A model generated the notes under the pieces. The model did no database searches, had not been told where the DNA came from, and saw only the letters and a program-made list of their open reading frames with translations. Of a DNA stretch of 64,000 bases, positions 8,728 through 17,909 are shown one piece after another. The first letter of the stretch is position 1. Each line of letters begins with the position of its first letter. A program made the position numbers and the translations under genes. This DNA comes from Methylocystis rosea (GTDB lineage Bacteria > Pseudomonadota > Alphaproteobacteria > Rhizobiales > Beijerinckiaceae), in the NCBI RefSeq assembly GCF_003855495.1, contig NZ_CP034086.1:2517501-2581500 (forward strand). Direction: 5' to 3'.

Positions 8728-10002
8728 TTACACCCGCTTCGGCACCAGGATCGCGCGGAAGTCGTTGACGTTGGTGCGCGTCGGCTTGGTCACGACGAGA
8801 TCGCCGAGCTTCTCGAACGCCGTGTAGGCGTCATTGTTGGCGAAATGCGCCTTCAGATCGACGCCGGCCTTTTTCGCGCGCTCGAATGAATCCGCCGTCA
8901 TGATCGCGCCGGCGTTGTCTTCGCTGCCGTCGATGCCGTCGGTATCGCAGGCGATCGCCGATACGCCGCCGAAGCCTTCGAGCGCGAGCGTCAATCCGAG
9001 CAAGAACTCCGCATCACGTCCGCCCCGTCCCTTGCCGCGCACGGTGACGGTCGTCTCGCCGCCCGAGATGATGGCGACGGGCGGTTCGAAAGGCTGGCCA
9101 TGTAGGGCGATCTGCTTTGCGATGCCGGCGTGCACGAGCGCCACATCGCGCGACTCGCCCTCGAGGTCGCCCAGAATGCAGGGCGTAAATCCGGCCGCCT
9201 TGGCGACCGCCGCGGCCGCGTCGAGCGAGCCTTGCGGCGTGGCGATGAGAATGTTCTGCACTTTCTCGAAGATGGCGTCGCCGGGCTTGGGCGTTTCGCA
9301 TTCGCTCTTTTGCAGATGCGCGAGCACCGCCGCCGGCGCGTCGATCTTATATTTGGCGATCACGGCGAGCGCGTCTTCGCGCGTGGTCGGATCGGGAACC
9401 GTGGGGCCGGAGGCGATCACCGAAAGATCGTCATTCGGCACGTCGGAGATCATCAACGCGATGACGCGCGCCGGCGCCGCGGCGCGGGCGAGACGTCCGC
9501 CCTTGATGGCCGAGAGATGCTTGCGCACGCAATTCATCTCGGAGATGTTCGCGCCGCTCTTCAACAGCGCCTTGTTCACCGCCTGCTTTTCCTCAAGCGT
9601 GACGCCCTCGGCCGGCAGCGCCATCAGCGCCGAGCCGCCGCCGGAAATCAGCGCGAGAACGAGATCGTCTTGCGAAAGCCCCTGCACTTTTTGCAAAATG
9701 CGCTTGGCCGCCTCGCGCCCCGCCGCGTCAGGCACCGGGTGCGACGCTTCGATCACTTCGATGTGTTTTGTCGGCGCGCCATGCTCGTAGCGCGTGACGA
9801 CGAGCCCTTCGAGCGGGCCTCGCCAATGCGCCTCCACCGCCGCCGCCATGGAGGCCGCGGCCTTGCCAGCGCCGACGACGATCGTGCGGCCCTTCGGCGG
9901 CGCGATTTTCACGAGATAGGGCGGCAGGCAGACCGTTGGCGACGCGGCGCCGACGGCGGCGTCAAACATGGCGCGAAGGAGGGTGCGGAAATCGTCGGAC
10001 AT
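8728..10002 (-). CDS. gck: glycerate 2-kinase (GckA/MOFRL type)
   Basis: Phosphorylates D-glycerate to 2-phosphoglycerate, the serine-cycle step after hydroxypyruvate reductase. The 424-residue length and motifs match the class II glycerate kinase/MOFRL family: IVVGAGKAAASMA near residue 40, EASHPVPDAAG near residue 85, ISGGGSALMALP near residue 118, and the C-terminal MOFRL part with SGGETTVTVRGKGRGGRD and DTDGIDGSEDNAGA. Older annotations call this family hydroxypyruvate reductase (TtuD). In this setting the kinase role is favoured, because HprA is encoded separately in the operon about 11 kb upstream. It is transcribed in the same direction as that operon but is separated from it by two unrelated genes. 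Confidence 0.9.
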   Translation of the reverse strand: MSDDFRTLLRAMFDAAVGAASPTVCLPPYLVKIAPPKGRTIVVGAGKAAASMAAAVEAHWRGPLEGLVVTRYEHGAPTKHIEVIEASHPVPDAAGREAAKRILQKVQGLSQDDLVLALISGGGSALMALPAEGVTLEEKQAVNKALLKSGANISEMNCVRKHLSAIKGGRLARAAAPARVIALMISDVPNDDLSVIASGPTVPDPTTREDALAVIAKYKIDAPAAVLAHLQKSECETPKPGDAIFEKVQNILIATPQGSLDAAAAVAKAAGFTPCILGDLEGESRDVALVHAGIAKQIALHGQPFEPPVAIISGGETTVTVRGKGRGGRDAEFLLGLTLALEGFGGVSAIACDTDGIDGSEDNAGAIMTADSFERAKKAGVDLKAHFANNDAYTAFEKLGDLVVTKPTRTNVNDFRAILVPKRV

Positions 10003-10131
10003 CGCGCATTTTACCTTGTTCTTTTGGCAATTCGTCGGTTAGCGCCGCGGAGCTGCGACAACCGTCGGCGCTGTCTTTTCAGCATCTCAAGCGCCCGTCA
10101 ACCGGGCGCGGAGTCGCGCGCCGCGACTCGC

Positions 10132-10851
10132 TTATTGCGGCGGATTACGCAAAAACACGACATAGCCGCGAAAATAGGGGTGACGCGCCAGCGTTTCCGG
10201 CGGCGACCAGACGGCGCCCTCCGCGAGGCCGAGCCGAAAAGGCGTATGGACACGCCCGACGCGCGCCAAATAATCGTCGATATGGTCAACGGTGGCGCGG
10301 CCGCGATAAGTCTGAAACACGACCTCGTCGACGCTCCGACCGAGTCTGTCAATGTCTTCCGGCGTGGCCTGAGAGGCCCAGTCCATCAGGCCGCTAACGC
10401 CAAGCGCGCAATCCGCCGGCAACGTCTGACGTAGCTCCGCAAGGAAGGCTGCGTATGTCGTCAGGCCACGCGTCGCGGCGTCAAAGTCGATCTGAACGCC
10501 GATGACCTTGTCCGACTTGGCGCGCCACTGGGCAAGCCGACGCTTGACCGCCGCAAAAATCGCGGGCGTCCAGTCGATGCTGCGCACGCGATAGACCAGC
10601 CATAATGCTTGCGGATGAGGGCTCGGCTCGGTGGCGCCCTGCGCCTTTACACGCATCTCGCCTGACTCATCGGGTCCGATTTCAGCCTGCAGCAGATAGA
10701 TGGTCTTGGCGGAAGCGAGTTCGGGACGCGCGCGCACGCCCGCCCATAGCCAATAGGCGTCATAATCCGCCGCGCGCACAATCGTATCGGCCGCCGCCGT
10801 CCAAATGACGCCAACAGCGAGCAGACAGGCGGCGGCGACACGCCGCGACAT
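10132..10851 (-). CDS. exported DUF3142-like protein
   Basis: About 239 residues with an N-terminal signal sequence (MSRRVAAACLLAVGV...). The middle carries KVIGVQIDFDAATRGLTTYA and the C-terminal half DEVVFQTYRGR, a pattern of the DUF3142 family, which is thought to adopt a TIM-barrel-like fold; its function is not known. The start is taken at 10851, two bases after the stop of the 709-residue protein gene, because this gives a normal signal peptide; an in-frame start 33 bases earlier exists. Tight spacing indicates co-transcription and probably shared function with that large exported protein. Confidence 0.65.
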   Translation of the reverse strand: MSRRVAAACLLAVGVIWTAAADTIVRAADYDAYWLWAGVRARPELASAKTIYLLQAEIGPDESGEMRVKAQGATEPSPHPQALWLVYRVRSIDWTPAIFAAVKRRLAQWRAKSDKVIGVQIDFDAATRGLTTYAAFLAELRQTLPADCALGVSGLMDWASQATPEDIDRLGRSVDEVVFQTYRGRATVDHIDDYLARVGRVHTPFRLGLAEGAVWSPPETLARHPYFRGYVVFLRNPPQ

Positions 10852-10853
10852 CG

Positions 10854-12983
10854 TCACCAGTAAAATCTCAGGCTTTTCGCCCATGTCGTCGCGCCATATT
10901 GCGCCTTGAGCTGGTCATACCAGGCCTTGCGCTGCGCCTTCTCGACGTCCTTGCCGCCGCAAGTGTTGTTGTTCGCCGGCGCGTAGCAATTGATCGCGCG
11001 GTAGAGCGCATAAGCCCGATCGCGCGCGGGCGTCGCCGGCGAGCCGATGAGCTTCTTATAGACCTCGCCACGCGCATAGGGTTCGCCCGGAAATATGGAT
11101 TTGCCGCCGCCAAGTTCGTCGGGCGCCGGCCGGGACGCCTCAAAGCCGTCGAGACTGTTCACGCGGATGAAGTCGCCAAAGCACAACATGGCGTGCGGGT
11201 CCTGAGGATTGGCGGCGAGTTCGCCGACAACCGACTTGAGGTCCGGACAAGCGTAGCCCTTGTCGGCGCCGCCGCTCCACAGCAAGACGCTGGATTGGTA
11301 ATTGGGATATTGCCCGGGCCGCGCGGTGTCGGCGTCATCCTTCGCCAGTCCCTCCGCAGAATAATCCCGAAGGAAGCCCGCATACTGGCCGTGCGTCGCC
11401 TCCTTGAGGAGAAGCACGAAGCGCGCGAGCTTGCGCTCCTCAGCCGAGGCCGGGTCCGCGACGGCCATCCGCAGCAGGATCGGACCTGCAACATAGCGCA
11501 GCAGCATCGCACGAATCCGCGGCGACGACAGTTGCGTGTCCTTCAAGAAGACTTTGTTGACCTCTCCGGAGCGTTCCCAGCTCAGCGCGAGTCCGAGTTC
11601 GACCGCCTCCTTCTGCCAGGGCTGCGTGGCGAGCGGCAGCAGCCGCCTCCAGTGGTCGATCGCCGCCGCATATTGCCCCGACGCCATCAGCGCCTGACCG
11701 CGAAGAACTTCGCGGCTGAAACCGAGATAGGGCGGCGACAACGGCCCGGGAGTCGGATCGCCTAACAGCTTCAATGCCGTCGCATAGTCCCCGTCGACAT
11801 AGTAGGCGCGCGCCGCCTTCAGAAAGGCGAATAGCGCCTCATGGCCCACGAAGTCTCGCGCCTGCGCGTCGAGATCGGCCGCCGAGAACTTCTTCTGCGA
11901 CGTATCGACGGGCCGCATCATCGTCAAATCGTCGATCGCGAGAAGATTTGCGTCATGGACGTCTTTTGAGTCGAGCCCGAGTTTCGAGTCGATTTCAGCG
12001 GCGAGATCCGAACTGCGCAGATTGGCGTCCGGATCGCGCGCATGCCTCAGCTGCCACGCATACTCGGTCGCGGCCTGAGACCGGTCGCCAGCGAGCCAAT
12101 AGACGCGACGTAACAGGCCGCGCGCCGAAGCCACGTAGCGGCCGTGCGGATAGTCGGCGAGATAGGATTTGAATTCGGATTCCGCCGCTTTCAGCGATTG
12201 GCGATCCGATATTTTTGGCTCGGGCGCGCCATCCAGTTCGGCGAAGGCGCCGACCGACGCCTTGTTCAGAAGCGTGCGGGCGATCATGTAGCGTGCGCTC
12301 TCGCGCACCCACACATTCTGCGCTTTCGCGAGGCTGCGAAAAGCTGTGAGCGCAGCGTCGAATGCGCCGCCGTAAAAGGACTCCGCGCCGGCAAGATAAG
12401 CGGCGAATTCGCGCGCGGCCGCCGATGCGTCGGCGCCCGCGACATAAGCCTTTGCGGCGGTGGACGCCGCTTCCTTTCCCTGGCAGGCCGTCGTTAGTTC
12501 CTTGCGTGAACGGATCAGCGCAGCGCGTTCAGCTTCGCTAAGCGCCTTTTCGGCTTGTGCAGCCTGAATAAAGGCGTCTTCGCCGCTTTGAGCAGAGACG
12601 CATCGCGTGCCTTCGTCAAAGAAGTCGCTCGGCGTCGTCGTCACGTCTTTGACGGGCCGGCCCGCATAATCGCAAGAGTTTCGCGCGAAGGCGTCGTTAA
12701 AAGCGTCGCGCGCGAAAAGCACGAAATAGTCGGGATAGATGTCGAGTTTCACCTCGTCTTTTCGCGCGTCGACGGGCCAAGGCCGCGCATCCATCATCAG
12801 GAACTGCGCGTTGACGCGGCTGTCATTGCCCGGACTGAGGAACGGCAAATTGTCGCGATTGGAAAAGTCCTTGTGATCCAGCTTCCATCCGGCGCGGCCG
12901 AGACCATCGCCCGCGCAGGCGAACGCCTGGCTCGCGGAACACAGCAGCATGAGCGATGCGAGAGTCGAAAAAAGCTGGCGCAT
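10854..12983 (-). CDS. large exported helical-repeat (TPR-like) protein, unknown function
   Basis: 709 residues with a clear signal peptide (cleavage near ASQAFA-CAG) and an AGGGAA ribosome site. After a Cys-containing N-terminal region, the rest is rich in Ala/Leu helices with TPR-like spacing. Examples are FYGGAFDAALTAFRSLAK, FKSYLADYPHGRYVASARGLLRRV and ALMASGQYAAAIDHWRRLL. The C-terminus has a Cys pair in CYAPANNNTCGGKD, which may form a disulfide in the periplasm. It precedes the DUF3142 gene by 2 bases. The family is unrecognised; a periplasmic scaffold role is only inference from the repeats. Confidence 0.7.
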   Translation of the reverse strand: MRQLFSTLASLMLLCSASQAFACAGDGLGRAGWKLDHKDFSNRDNLPFLSPGNDSRVNAQFLMMDARPWPVDARKDEVKLDIYPDYFVLFARDAFNDAFARNSCDYAGRPVKDVTTTPSDFFDEGTRCVSAQSGEDAFIQAAQAEKALSEAERAALIRSRKELTTACQGKEAASTAAKAYVAGADASAAAREFAAYLAGAESFYGGAFDAALTAFRSLAKAQNVWVRESARYMIARTLLNKASVGAFAELDGAPEPKISDRQSLKAAESEFKSYLADYPHGRYVASARGLLRRVYWLAGDRSQAATEYAWQLRHARDPDANLRSSDLAAEIDSKLGLDSKDVHDANLLAIDDLTMMRPVDTSQKKFSAADLDAQARDFVGHEALFAFLKAARAYYVDGDYATALKLLGDPTPGPLSPPYLGFSREVLRGQALMASGQYAAAIDHWRRLLPLATQPWQKEAVELGLALSWERSGEVNKVFLKDTQLSSPRIRAMLLRYVAGPILLRMAVADPASAEERKLARFVLLLKEATHGQYAGFLRDYSAEGLAKDDADTARPGQYPNYQSSVLLWSGGADKGYACPDLKSVVGELAANPQDPHAMLCFGDFIRVNSLDGFEASRPAPDELGGGKSIFPGEPYARGEVYKKLIGSPATPARDRAYALYRAINCYAPANNNTCGGKDVEKAQRKAWYDQLKAQYGATTWAKSLRFYW

Positions 12984-13084
12984 GGCGGTTCCCTGAATGT
13001 GGCCGGCAAGCTGCGTCAGACGGCTTCGTACCGGATTGGCGGGGCGCGTCTGTTGAAAATAATCAAGAAAAATTCTTACGCTTC

Positions 13085-13123
13085 AAAAATAGGGCGAGGG
13101 CGGCGTCACGCCGTCCCTCGCCC
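13085..13123 (-). terminator. intrinsic terminator of the serine-cycle operon
   Basis: On the minus strand a GC-rich stem (CCCTCGCCC at 13115-13123 pairing with GGGCGAGGG at 13092-13100, plus an inner GGCG/CGCC helix and a TCA loop) is followed by TATTTTTG. It begins about 33 bases after the mcl stop codon. Confidence 0.85.
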
Positions 13124-13155
13124 CTGATATGCCCCGCTCTTTGGCGGGCTGCGGC

Positions 13156-14127
13156 TTACGCCGCCATCGCGTTGGCCTTTTCGATCAGCGCCTCGGCCAT
13201 GCGGATCGAGGCGATGTCGATCAGGCGGCCGTCGAGAGAGACGGCGCCCTTGCCTTCCTTAGCGGCCTGGGTCATCGCGTCGAGAATGCGGCGCGCCTTC
13301 GTGACCTCGGCGTCGGATGGGGTGAAGACCTGATTGGCGAGTTCGATCTGCGAGGGATGGATCGCCCACTTGCCCTCATAGCCGAGCACGGCGGCGCGCT
13401 TGGCGGCGGCGATATAGCCGTCCGGATCGCCGAAGTCGCCGAAGGGACCGTCGATCGGACGCAGGCCGTAGGCGCGGCAGGCGACCATCATGCGCGTCTG
13501 CGCCGCATGCCACTGATCGGCCCAGTAATATTCGCGATTGCCGCTCTCGTCCTTGTCGGTCAGCACGCCGTAATCCGGATTGACGCCGCCGATGACGGTC
13601 GTGCGGGCGCGGGTCGACGCCGCATAGTCGGCGACGCCGAAGGACATGGCCTCAAGGCGCTTTGACGATTGCGCGATGGCCTCGACATTGGCCATGCCGA
13701 GCGCGGTCTCGATCAGGATTTCGATGCCGATTTTCTTGGTGCGCTTCTTGTACTGCTCGATCTGCGTGATCATCATGTCGATCGCGTAGACGTCGGCCGG
13801 AACCCCGACCTTCGGGATCAGCACAATGTCGAGGCGCGGGCAGTTCTCGAGAACGTCAACGACGTCGCGATAGCAGTATTGCGTATCGAGACCGTTGATG
13901 CGCAGCGTCATCACCTTCTTGCCCCAGTCGATATCGTTGAGGCCCTGGATAATGTTCTTACGCGCCTGTTCCTTGTCGTCGGGCGCGACGGCGTCTTCGA
14001 GATCCAGAAAGATCTGATCGGCCTTTGACTGCGCGGCCTTCTCGAACATGCCCGGCGCTGAGCCCGGCACGGCGAGTTCCGAACGATGCAGACGCGGCGT
14101 GGCCTGCTCGATTAAAGTGAAGCTCAT
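13156..14127 (-). CDS. mcl: malyl-CoA lyase
   Basis: Splits L-malyl-CoA into glyoxylate and acetyl-CoA, closing the serine cycle. The 323-residue HpcH/HpaI (CitE-like) protein begins MSFTLIEQATPRLHRSELAVPG. It contains ADQIFLDLEDAVAPDDK near residue 40 (acidic metal-binding loop), VLIPKVG near residue 107 and GIEILIETALGMANVEAI near residue 138, which supplies the Glu ligand. It is the last gene of the operon, 22 bases after ppc and just before a strong terminator. Length and context match methylotroph Mcl rather than citrate lyase beta. Confidence 0.95.
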   Translation of the reverse strand: MSFTLIEQATPRLHRSELAVPGSAPGMFEKAAQSKADQIFLDLEDAVAPDDKEQARKNIIQGLNDIDWGKKVMTLRINGLDTQYCYRDVVDVLENCPRLDIVLIPKVGVPADVYAIDMMITQIEQYKKRTKKIGIEILIETALGMANVEAIAQSSKRLEAMSFGVADYAASTRARTTVIGGVNPDYGVLTDKDESGNREYYWADQWHAAQTRMMVACRAYGLRPIDGPFGDFGDPDGYIAAAKRAAVLGYEGKWAIHPSQIELANQVFTPSDAEVTKARRILDAMTQAAKEGKGAVSLDGRLIDIASIRMAEALIEKANAMAA

Positions 14128-14149
14128 ATTTTTTCCCCTTCCTGTTGAA

Positions 14150-16906
14150 TTAGCCTGTGGCCCCGAGGCCGGCGGCGACGCAGCTGATCGAGAGCAGCAG
14201 AGGCACTTTGACGGCCTCTTTTTCCGCTTCGTCTTGAGCCTCGCGGAACCGGCGAAGCAGCGCCACCTGCTCGCGATTGACCTCGTTGATGGTCTGCAGG
14301 CGATGCGAAAGCCTCGCCTGATATTCCTTGAAGCGCTCCGCCAGTTCGACGCCGCCGGTGACGCGCAAGGCCATCTCGCGCGTCAAAGCAAATTCCTCTT
14401 CGATGGCCTTGAAGATTTTGGTTCGCACGGCTTCGTCAGCGACAAGCCCCGCATATTGTTTGGCGATCGAGAGATCGACGAGCGCGAGGGTCTTCTCGAC
14501 CTCGTCGATAATGAGCCGGAAAACCCGCGAATCCTCGAACATGCGGCGCAACAGCTCGTAGCCGCGGTCGCCGCGCACGTCGATGAAGTTCTTCAACCCC
14601 GAGCCGACGCCGTACCAGCCGGTGATCGAATGGCGATTCTGCGCCCAGGCGAAGACCCAGGGGATCGCACGCAAATCCGCCAGACTTTTGGCGCCGAAGC
14701 GCCGCGCCGGCCGCGACCCGATGTTGAGCAGCGAAATCTCTTCAAGCGGGCTTGCAGCCTGAAAGTAAGCGACAAGATCCGGATCGCCGATGAATTTGGC
14801 GTATGCGGCGAAAGAGGCGCCGGAAATCTCCTCGAGCGCCTCGTCGAATTCCGCATGCGGGGCGAGCGCTTCCTCGCGTTCGGACTTCAGCGCATGCTGG
14901 AACACGGAGGAGGCCAACAGCTCCATCTGATAGGCCGCGGTCCCGCGATTGGCGTATTTGAACGAGACGACCTCGCCCTGTTCGGTGACGCGAAAACGGC
15001 CGCGGATAGAACCAGCCGGCTGCGCCGCGATGGCATGGCCGGTCGGCGCGCCGCCGCGCGACACCGAGCCGCCCCGCCCATGGAAGAAGGCGATGGCGAC
15101 GCCCTGCTCGCGTCCGACCTGACTGAGGCGGGCCTGCGCCTTGAACAGCTCCCAATTGGACGACAGAAAGCCGCCGTCCTTGTTGGAGTCGGAATAGCCG
15201 ATCATCACCTCTTGCAGATTGCCCTGCCAGCGCGTCGAGCGGCGCACCACCGGAACCTGCAAGAGATCGCGCATGATCGCCGGCGCGGCGCGCAGATCGC
15301 CGATCGTCTCGAAGAGCGGCACGATCGGCAGCGTGAGGATCTCGACGCCGGGTTCGTCGAGAAAAAGCCCCGCCTCCTTGGCGAGCAGATACACGCCGAG
15401 GACGTCGACCGCCGAACGCGTCATCGACAAAATAAATCCGCCGAAGGCTTCACGGTCGAGTTGCGTCCGCATCTCGGCGACGACCTCGAACATTTCGATG
15501 ACGTCGCGCGTATCGGCGGAAAGCGTGTCGCGCGGGAGAGGCGTCGTCCGCGGCTTCGCAAGCTCGGCGAGCAGCCATTCGCGCCATTCGGGAGCATCGA
15601 GGTCGGGCGGCGCCTCGCCGCCCGTCTTCACGCGCCACAGCTCCTCGAGCGCCTGCGTCGTCCGGGTCGTGTTCTGGCGGATGTCGAGGCGCACCGTGCT
15701 GAAGCGGAAAGTTTCCACCGCGCGGCGCAGCGGACGCACGAGATCCGTCGCGAGCGCGTCGCTCTTAGCTTCATTGAGCGCCTTTTCGAGCGCCAGCAGG
15801 TCGGCGATGAGTTCGTCGGCGCTCGCATAGCGCGGACCTGTCGCCGGTTCGGCGTTCACCGCGCGCAACGTCTGGTCGAGCTTGCGCAGAATCGTCATCA
15901 CGAACTGCCGGTAGGGCTCATTTTGATTGCGCGCTTCGATCGCTGCGCCGTCCGGCAGCGCGGCGAGGCGTTCAGCCAACTCCTCGCGGAACGACTGAGG
16001 AATATCGGCGGCGCGCTGGCTGATCGACAGCATGCGCGCGAGATCGACGAAGCGGGTACGGTAATAATTCAAGCTCGCCGCAGCGTTTTCGCGCATGGTG
16101 CGACGGGTGACGTCATTCGTCACGAACGGATTGCCGTCGCGGTCGCCGCCGATCCAGGACCCGAACTGGAAGAAAGGCGCGACCTCGAATGTTTCGTTGG
16201 GATAGTGGCGTCGCAGCGCGCGTTCGCAGGATGACAGAAGCTCCGGCGCAAGATCGAAAATGCTCTCGTGGAAGAAGTGCTGGCCCCACGCGACTTCCTG
16301 GTCGACCGTGGGCTTTTCGAGATGCAATTCGCCAGTGAGCCACAGAAGTTCGATCTGATCATAGATCGACTTCACCAGCGCTTCGCGCTCGCGGTCCGTC
16401 CAGCGGGTCGATTCAAGTTCGCGCATCAGCAGATAGATGCGGCGATACTTTTCGAGGATCGAAACGCGCTTCGCCTCGGTCGGATGGGCGGTGATCACGG
16501 GCCTGATGCGCAGCGACTGCAATTGCGCGCGTATTTCGTCGGGAGCGACGCCTGAGGCCGCGGCGCTCGACAAGACGTAATCGAACGTGCCGAGCAGCTT
16601 GTCGTGGCCCTTTTCGCGCTCGATCCGGCGGCGCCGGCGCATGGCGTAGGCCTGCTCCGCGATGGAGACGAGCTGAAACAGGATGCCCTGCGCCTGCAGC
16701 GCGCGCGCCATCTGCCGCGGCTCCAGACCGGCGCCCGCCTTTGAGTCGCGCACGACGGCCTCGATCTCCGGCGTGTGACGGCGAATCACGGTGAGCAACT
16801 GCTCGCGCAGGAAGTCGGAAGCTTCGGTGACCGAGCGAGTCGCGTAAGCAGACGGCAGGCCGGTCGAAGACAGGCTCTTAAATGTCTGGGTCTCGGCGGT
16901 CATCAA
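14150..16906 (-). CDS. ppc: phosphoenolpyruvate carboxylase
   Basis: Carboxylates PEP to oxaloacetate, the CO2-fixing step of the serine cycle. The 918-residue protein has both PEPC signatures: the catalytic-His segment VITAHPTEAKR with His near residue 141, and FHGRGGSVSRGGAPTGHA near residue 605. It ends in ATG-type residues (Ala-Thr-Gly), a variant of the usual C-terminal NTG. It is encoded between mtkB and mcl. Serine-cycle PEPCs are reported to be insensitive to acetyl-CoA; that cannot be judged here. The first two codons are both ATG, so the start could be 3 bases later. Confidence 0.97.
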   Translation of the reverse strand: MMTAETQTFKSLSSTGLPSAYATRSVTEASDFLREQLLTVIRRHTPEIEAVVRDSKAGAGLEPRQMARALQAQGILFQLVSIAEQAYAMRRRRRIEREKGHDKLLGTFDYVLSSAAASGVAPDEIRAQLQSLRIRPVITAHPTEAKRVSILEKYRRIYLLMRELESTRWTDREREALVKSIYDQIELLWLTGELHLEKPTVDQEVAWGQHFFHESIFDLAPELLSSCERALRRHYPNETFEVAPFFQFGSWIGGDRDGNPFVTNDVTRRTMRENAAASLNYYRTRFVDLARMLSISQRAADIPQSFREELAERLAALPDGAAIEARNQNEPYRQFVMTILRKLDQTLRAVNAEPATGPRYASADELIADLLALEKALNEAKSDALATDLVRPLRRAVETFRFSTVRLDIRQNTTRTTQALEELWRVKTGGEAPPDLDAPEWREWLLAELAKPRTTPLPRDTLSADTRDVIEMFEVVAEMRTQLDREAFGGFILSMTRSAVDVLGVYLLAKEAGLFLDEPGVEILTLPIVPLFETIGDLRAAPAIMRDLLQVPVVRRSTRWQGNLQEVMIGYSDSNKDGGFLSSNWELFKAQARLSQVGREQGVAIAFFHGRGGSVSRGGAPTGHAIAAQPAGSIRGRFRVTEQGEVVSFKYANRGTAAYQMELLASSVFQHALKSEREEALAPHAEFDEALEEISGASFAAYAKFIGDPDLVAYFQAASPLEEISLLNIGSRPARRFGAKSLADLRAIPWVFAWAQNRHSITGWYGVGSGLKNFIDVRGDRGYELLRRMFEDSRVFRLIIDEVEKTLALVDLSIAKQYAGLVADEAVRTKIFKAIEEEFALTREMALRVTGGVELAERFKEYQARLSHRLQTINEVNREQVALLRRFREAQDEAEKEAVKVPLLLSISCVAAGLGATG

Positions 16907-17004
16907 AACTCCTTAGGCGCTCACGACGCCGCGCAGGATGAACGGCTTCGGAAAATGCGGCCGGGCGGCGGCGCGCGACGGCGCCGACGCCAATGCAGCA
17001 TTCC

Positions 17005-17892
17005 TCAAGCGCTCTGCAGTACCTTGGCGACAGTCGTTCCGAATTCCGCCGGGCTCGGCGCGACCGTGAGCCCGTAAGACTTCATGATCTCGGTTTTTTC
17101 CGCAGCGCTGTCGCCCGTCGCCGAAATGATGGCGCCGGCATGGCCCATGCGGCGGCCCTTGGGCGCCGTGAGGCCGGCGACAAAGCCGATCACCGGCTTG
17201 GAGAAATTCTCCTTGATCCAGGCGGAGGCTTCTGCCTCCTGCGGACCGCCGATTTCGCCGATGATAAGCACGGCCTGGGTCTCGGGATCTTTGTCGAACA
17301 GCACCAGATGGTCGAGGAACGACGAGCCGTTGATCGGATCGCCGCCGATGCCGACCGAGGTCGATATGCCGAGGCCGAGCGCCTTCAACTGCGACGCCGC
17401 TTCATAGCCAAGCGTGCCGGAGCGCGAGATCAGCCCCACCGGACCCTGCTTGTAAATGTGGCCAGGCATGATGCCGAGCATCGCCTTGCCCGGCGAAATA
17501 ATGCCGGCGCAGTTCGGGCCGACCAGCATCGGCCGACGATCTTTTGGAAAGCGCAGGAAGTAGCGCTTCACGCGCATCATGTCCTGCGCCGGAATGCCGT
17601 CAGTGATCGAGCAGATCAGGCGGACGCCGGCGTCGGCGGCCTCCATGATCGCGTCGGCGCAAAAGGCCGGCGCGACGAAGGTGATCGACGCCTGCGCGCC
17701 GGTTTCGCGCACCGCTTCGCGCACGGTGTTGAACACCGGCACGCCGTGGTGTGTCTTGCCGCCCTTTCCGGGCGTGACGCCGGCGACGACATTGCTGCCG
17801 TAGTCGATCATCTCCTTGGTGTGGAAACTGCCCTTGTCGCCGGTGATACCCTGGACCAGGATCGGCGTCTTTTCGTCAATGAGAATGCTCAT
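17005..17892 (-). CDS. mtkB: malate-CoA ligase (malate thiokinase) subunit alpha
   Basis: Alpha subunit of the ATP-dependent enzyme making malyl-CoA from malate, homologous to SucD. The 295-residue protein has the CoA-binding Rossmann start ILVQGITGDKGSFHTKEM near residue 11, TPGKGG near residue 40, and the phospho-histidine motif GHAGAI near residue 249. Position between mtkA (18-base gap) and ppc is diagnostic: in serine-cycle bacteria this pair is malate thiokinase, whereas succinyl-CoA synthetase genes normally sit with TCA-cycle genes. Confidence 0.93.
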   Translation of the reverse strand: MSILIDEKTPILVQGITGDKGSFHTKEMIDYGSNVVAGVTPGKGGKTHHGVPVFNTVREAVRETGAQASITFVAPAFCADAIMEAADAGVRLICSITDGIPAQDMMRVKRYFLRFPKDRRPMLVGPNCAGIISPGKAMLGIMPGHIYKQGPVGLISRSGTLGYEAASQLKALGLGISTSVGIGGDPINGSSFLDHLVLFDKDPETQAVLIIGEIGGPQEAEASAWIKENFSKPVIGFVAGLTAPKGRRMGHAGAIISATGDSAAEKTEIMKSYGLTVAPSPAEFGTTVAKVLQSA

Positions 17893-17909
17893 GTGTCGTT
17901 CTCCGGCGC

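Noticed and set aside
9130..10434. 434-codon plus-strand open frame opposite gck
   Set aside because: Arg-rich composition and full overlap with gck on the other strand mark it as a shadow frame.
14048..16234. 728-codon plus-strand open frame opposite ppc
   Set aside because: It lies entirely antisense to a clear ppc gene, is Arg/Ala/Gly-rich and has no recognisable domain. Long antisense frames are expected in GC-rich DNA with this codon use.
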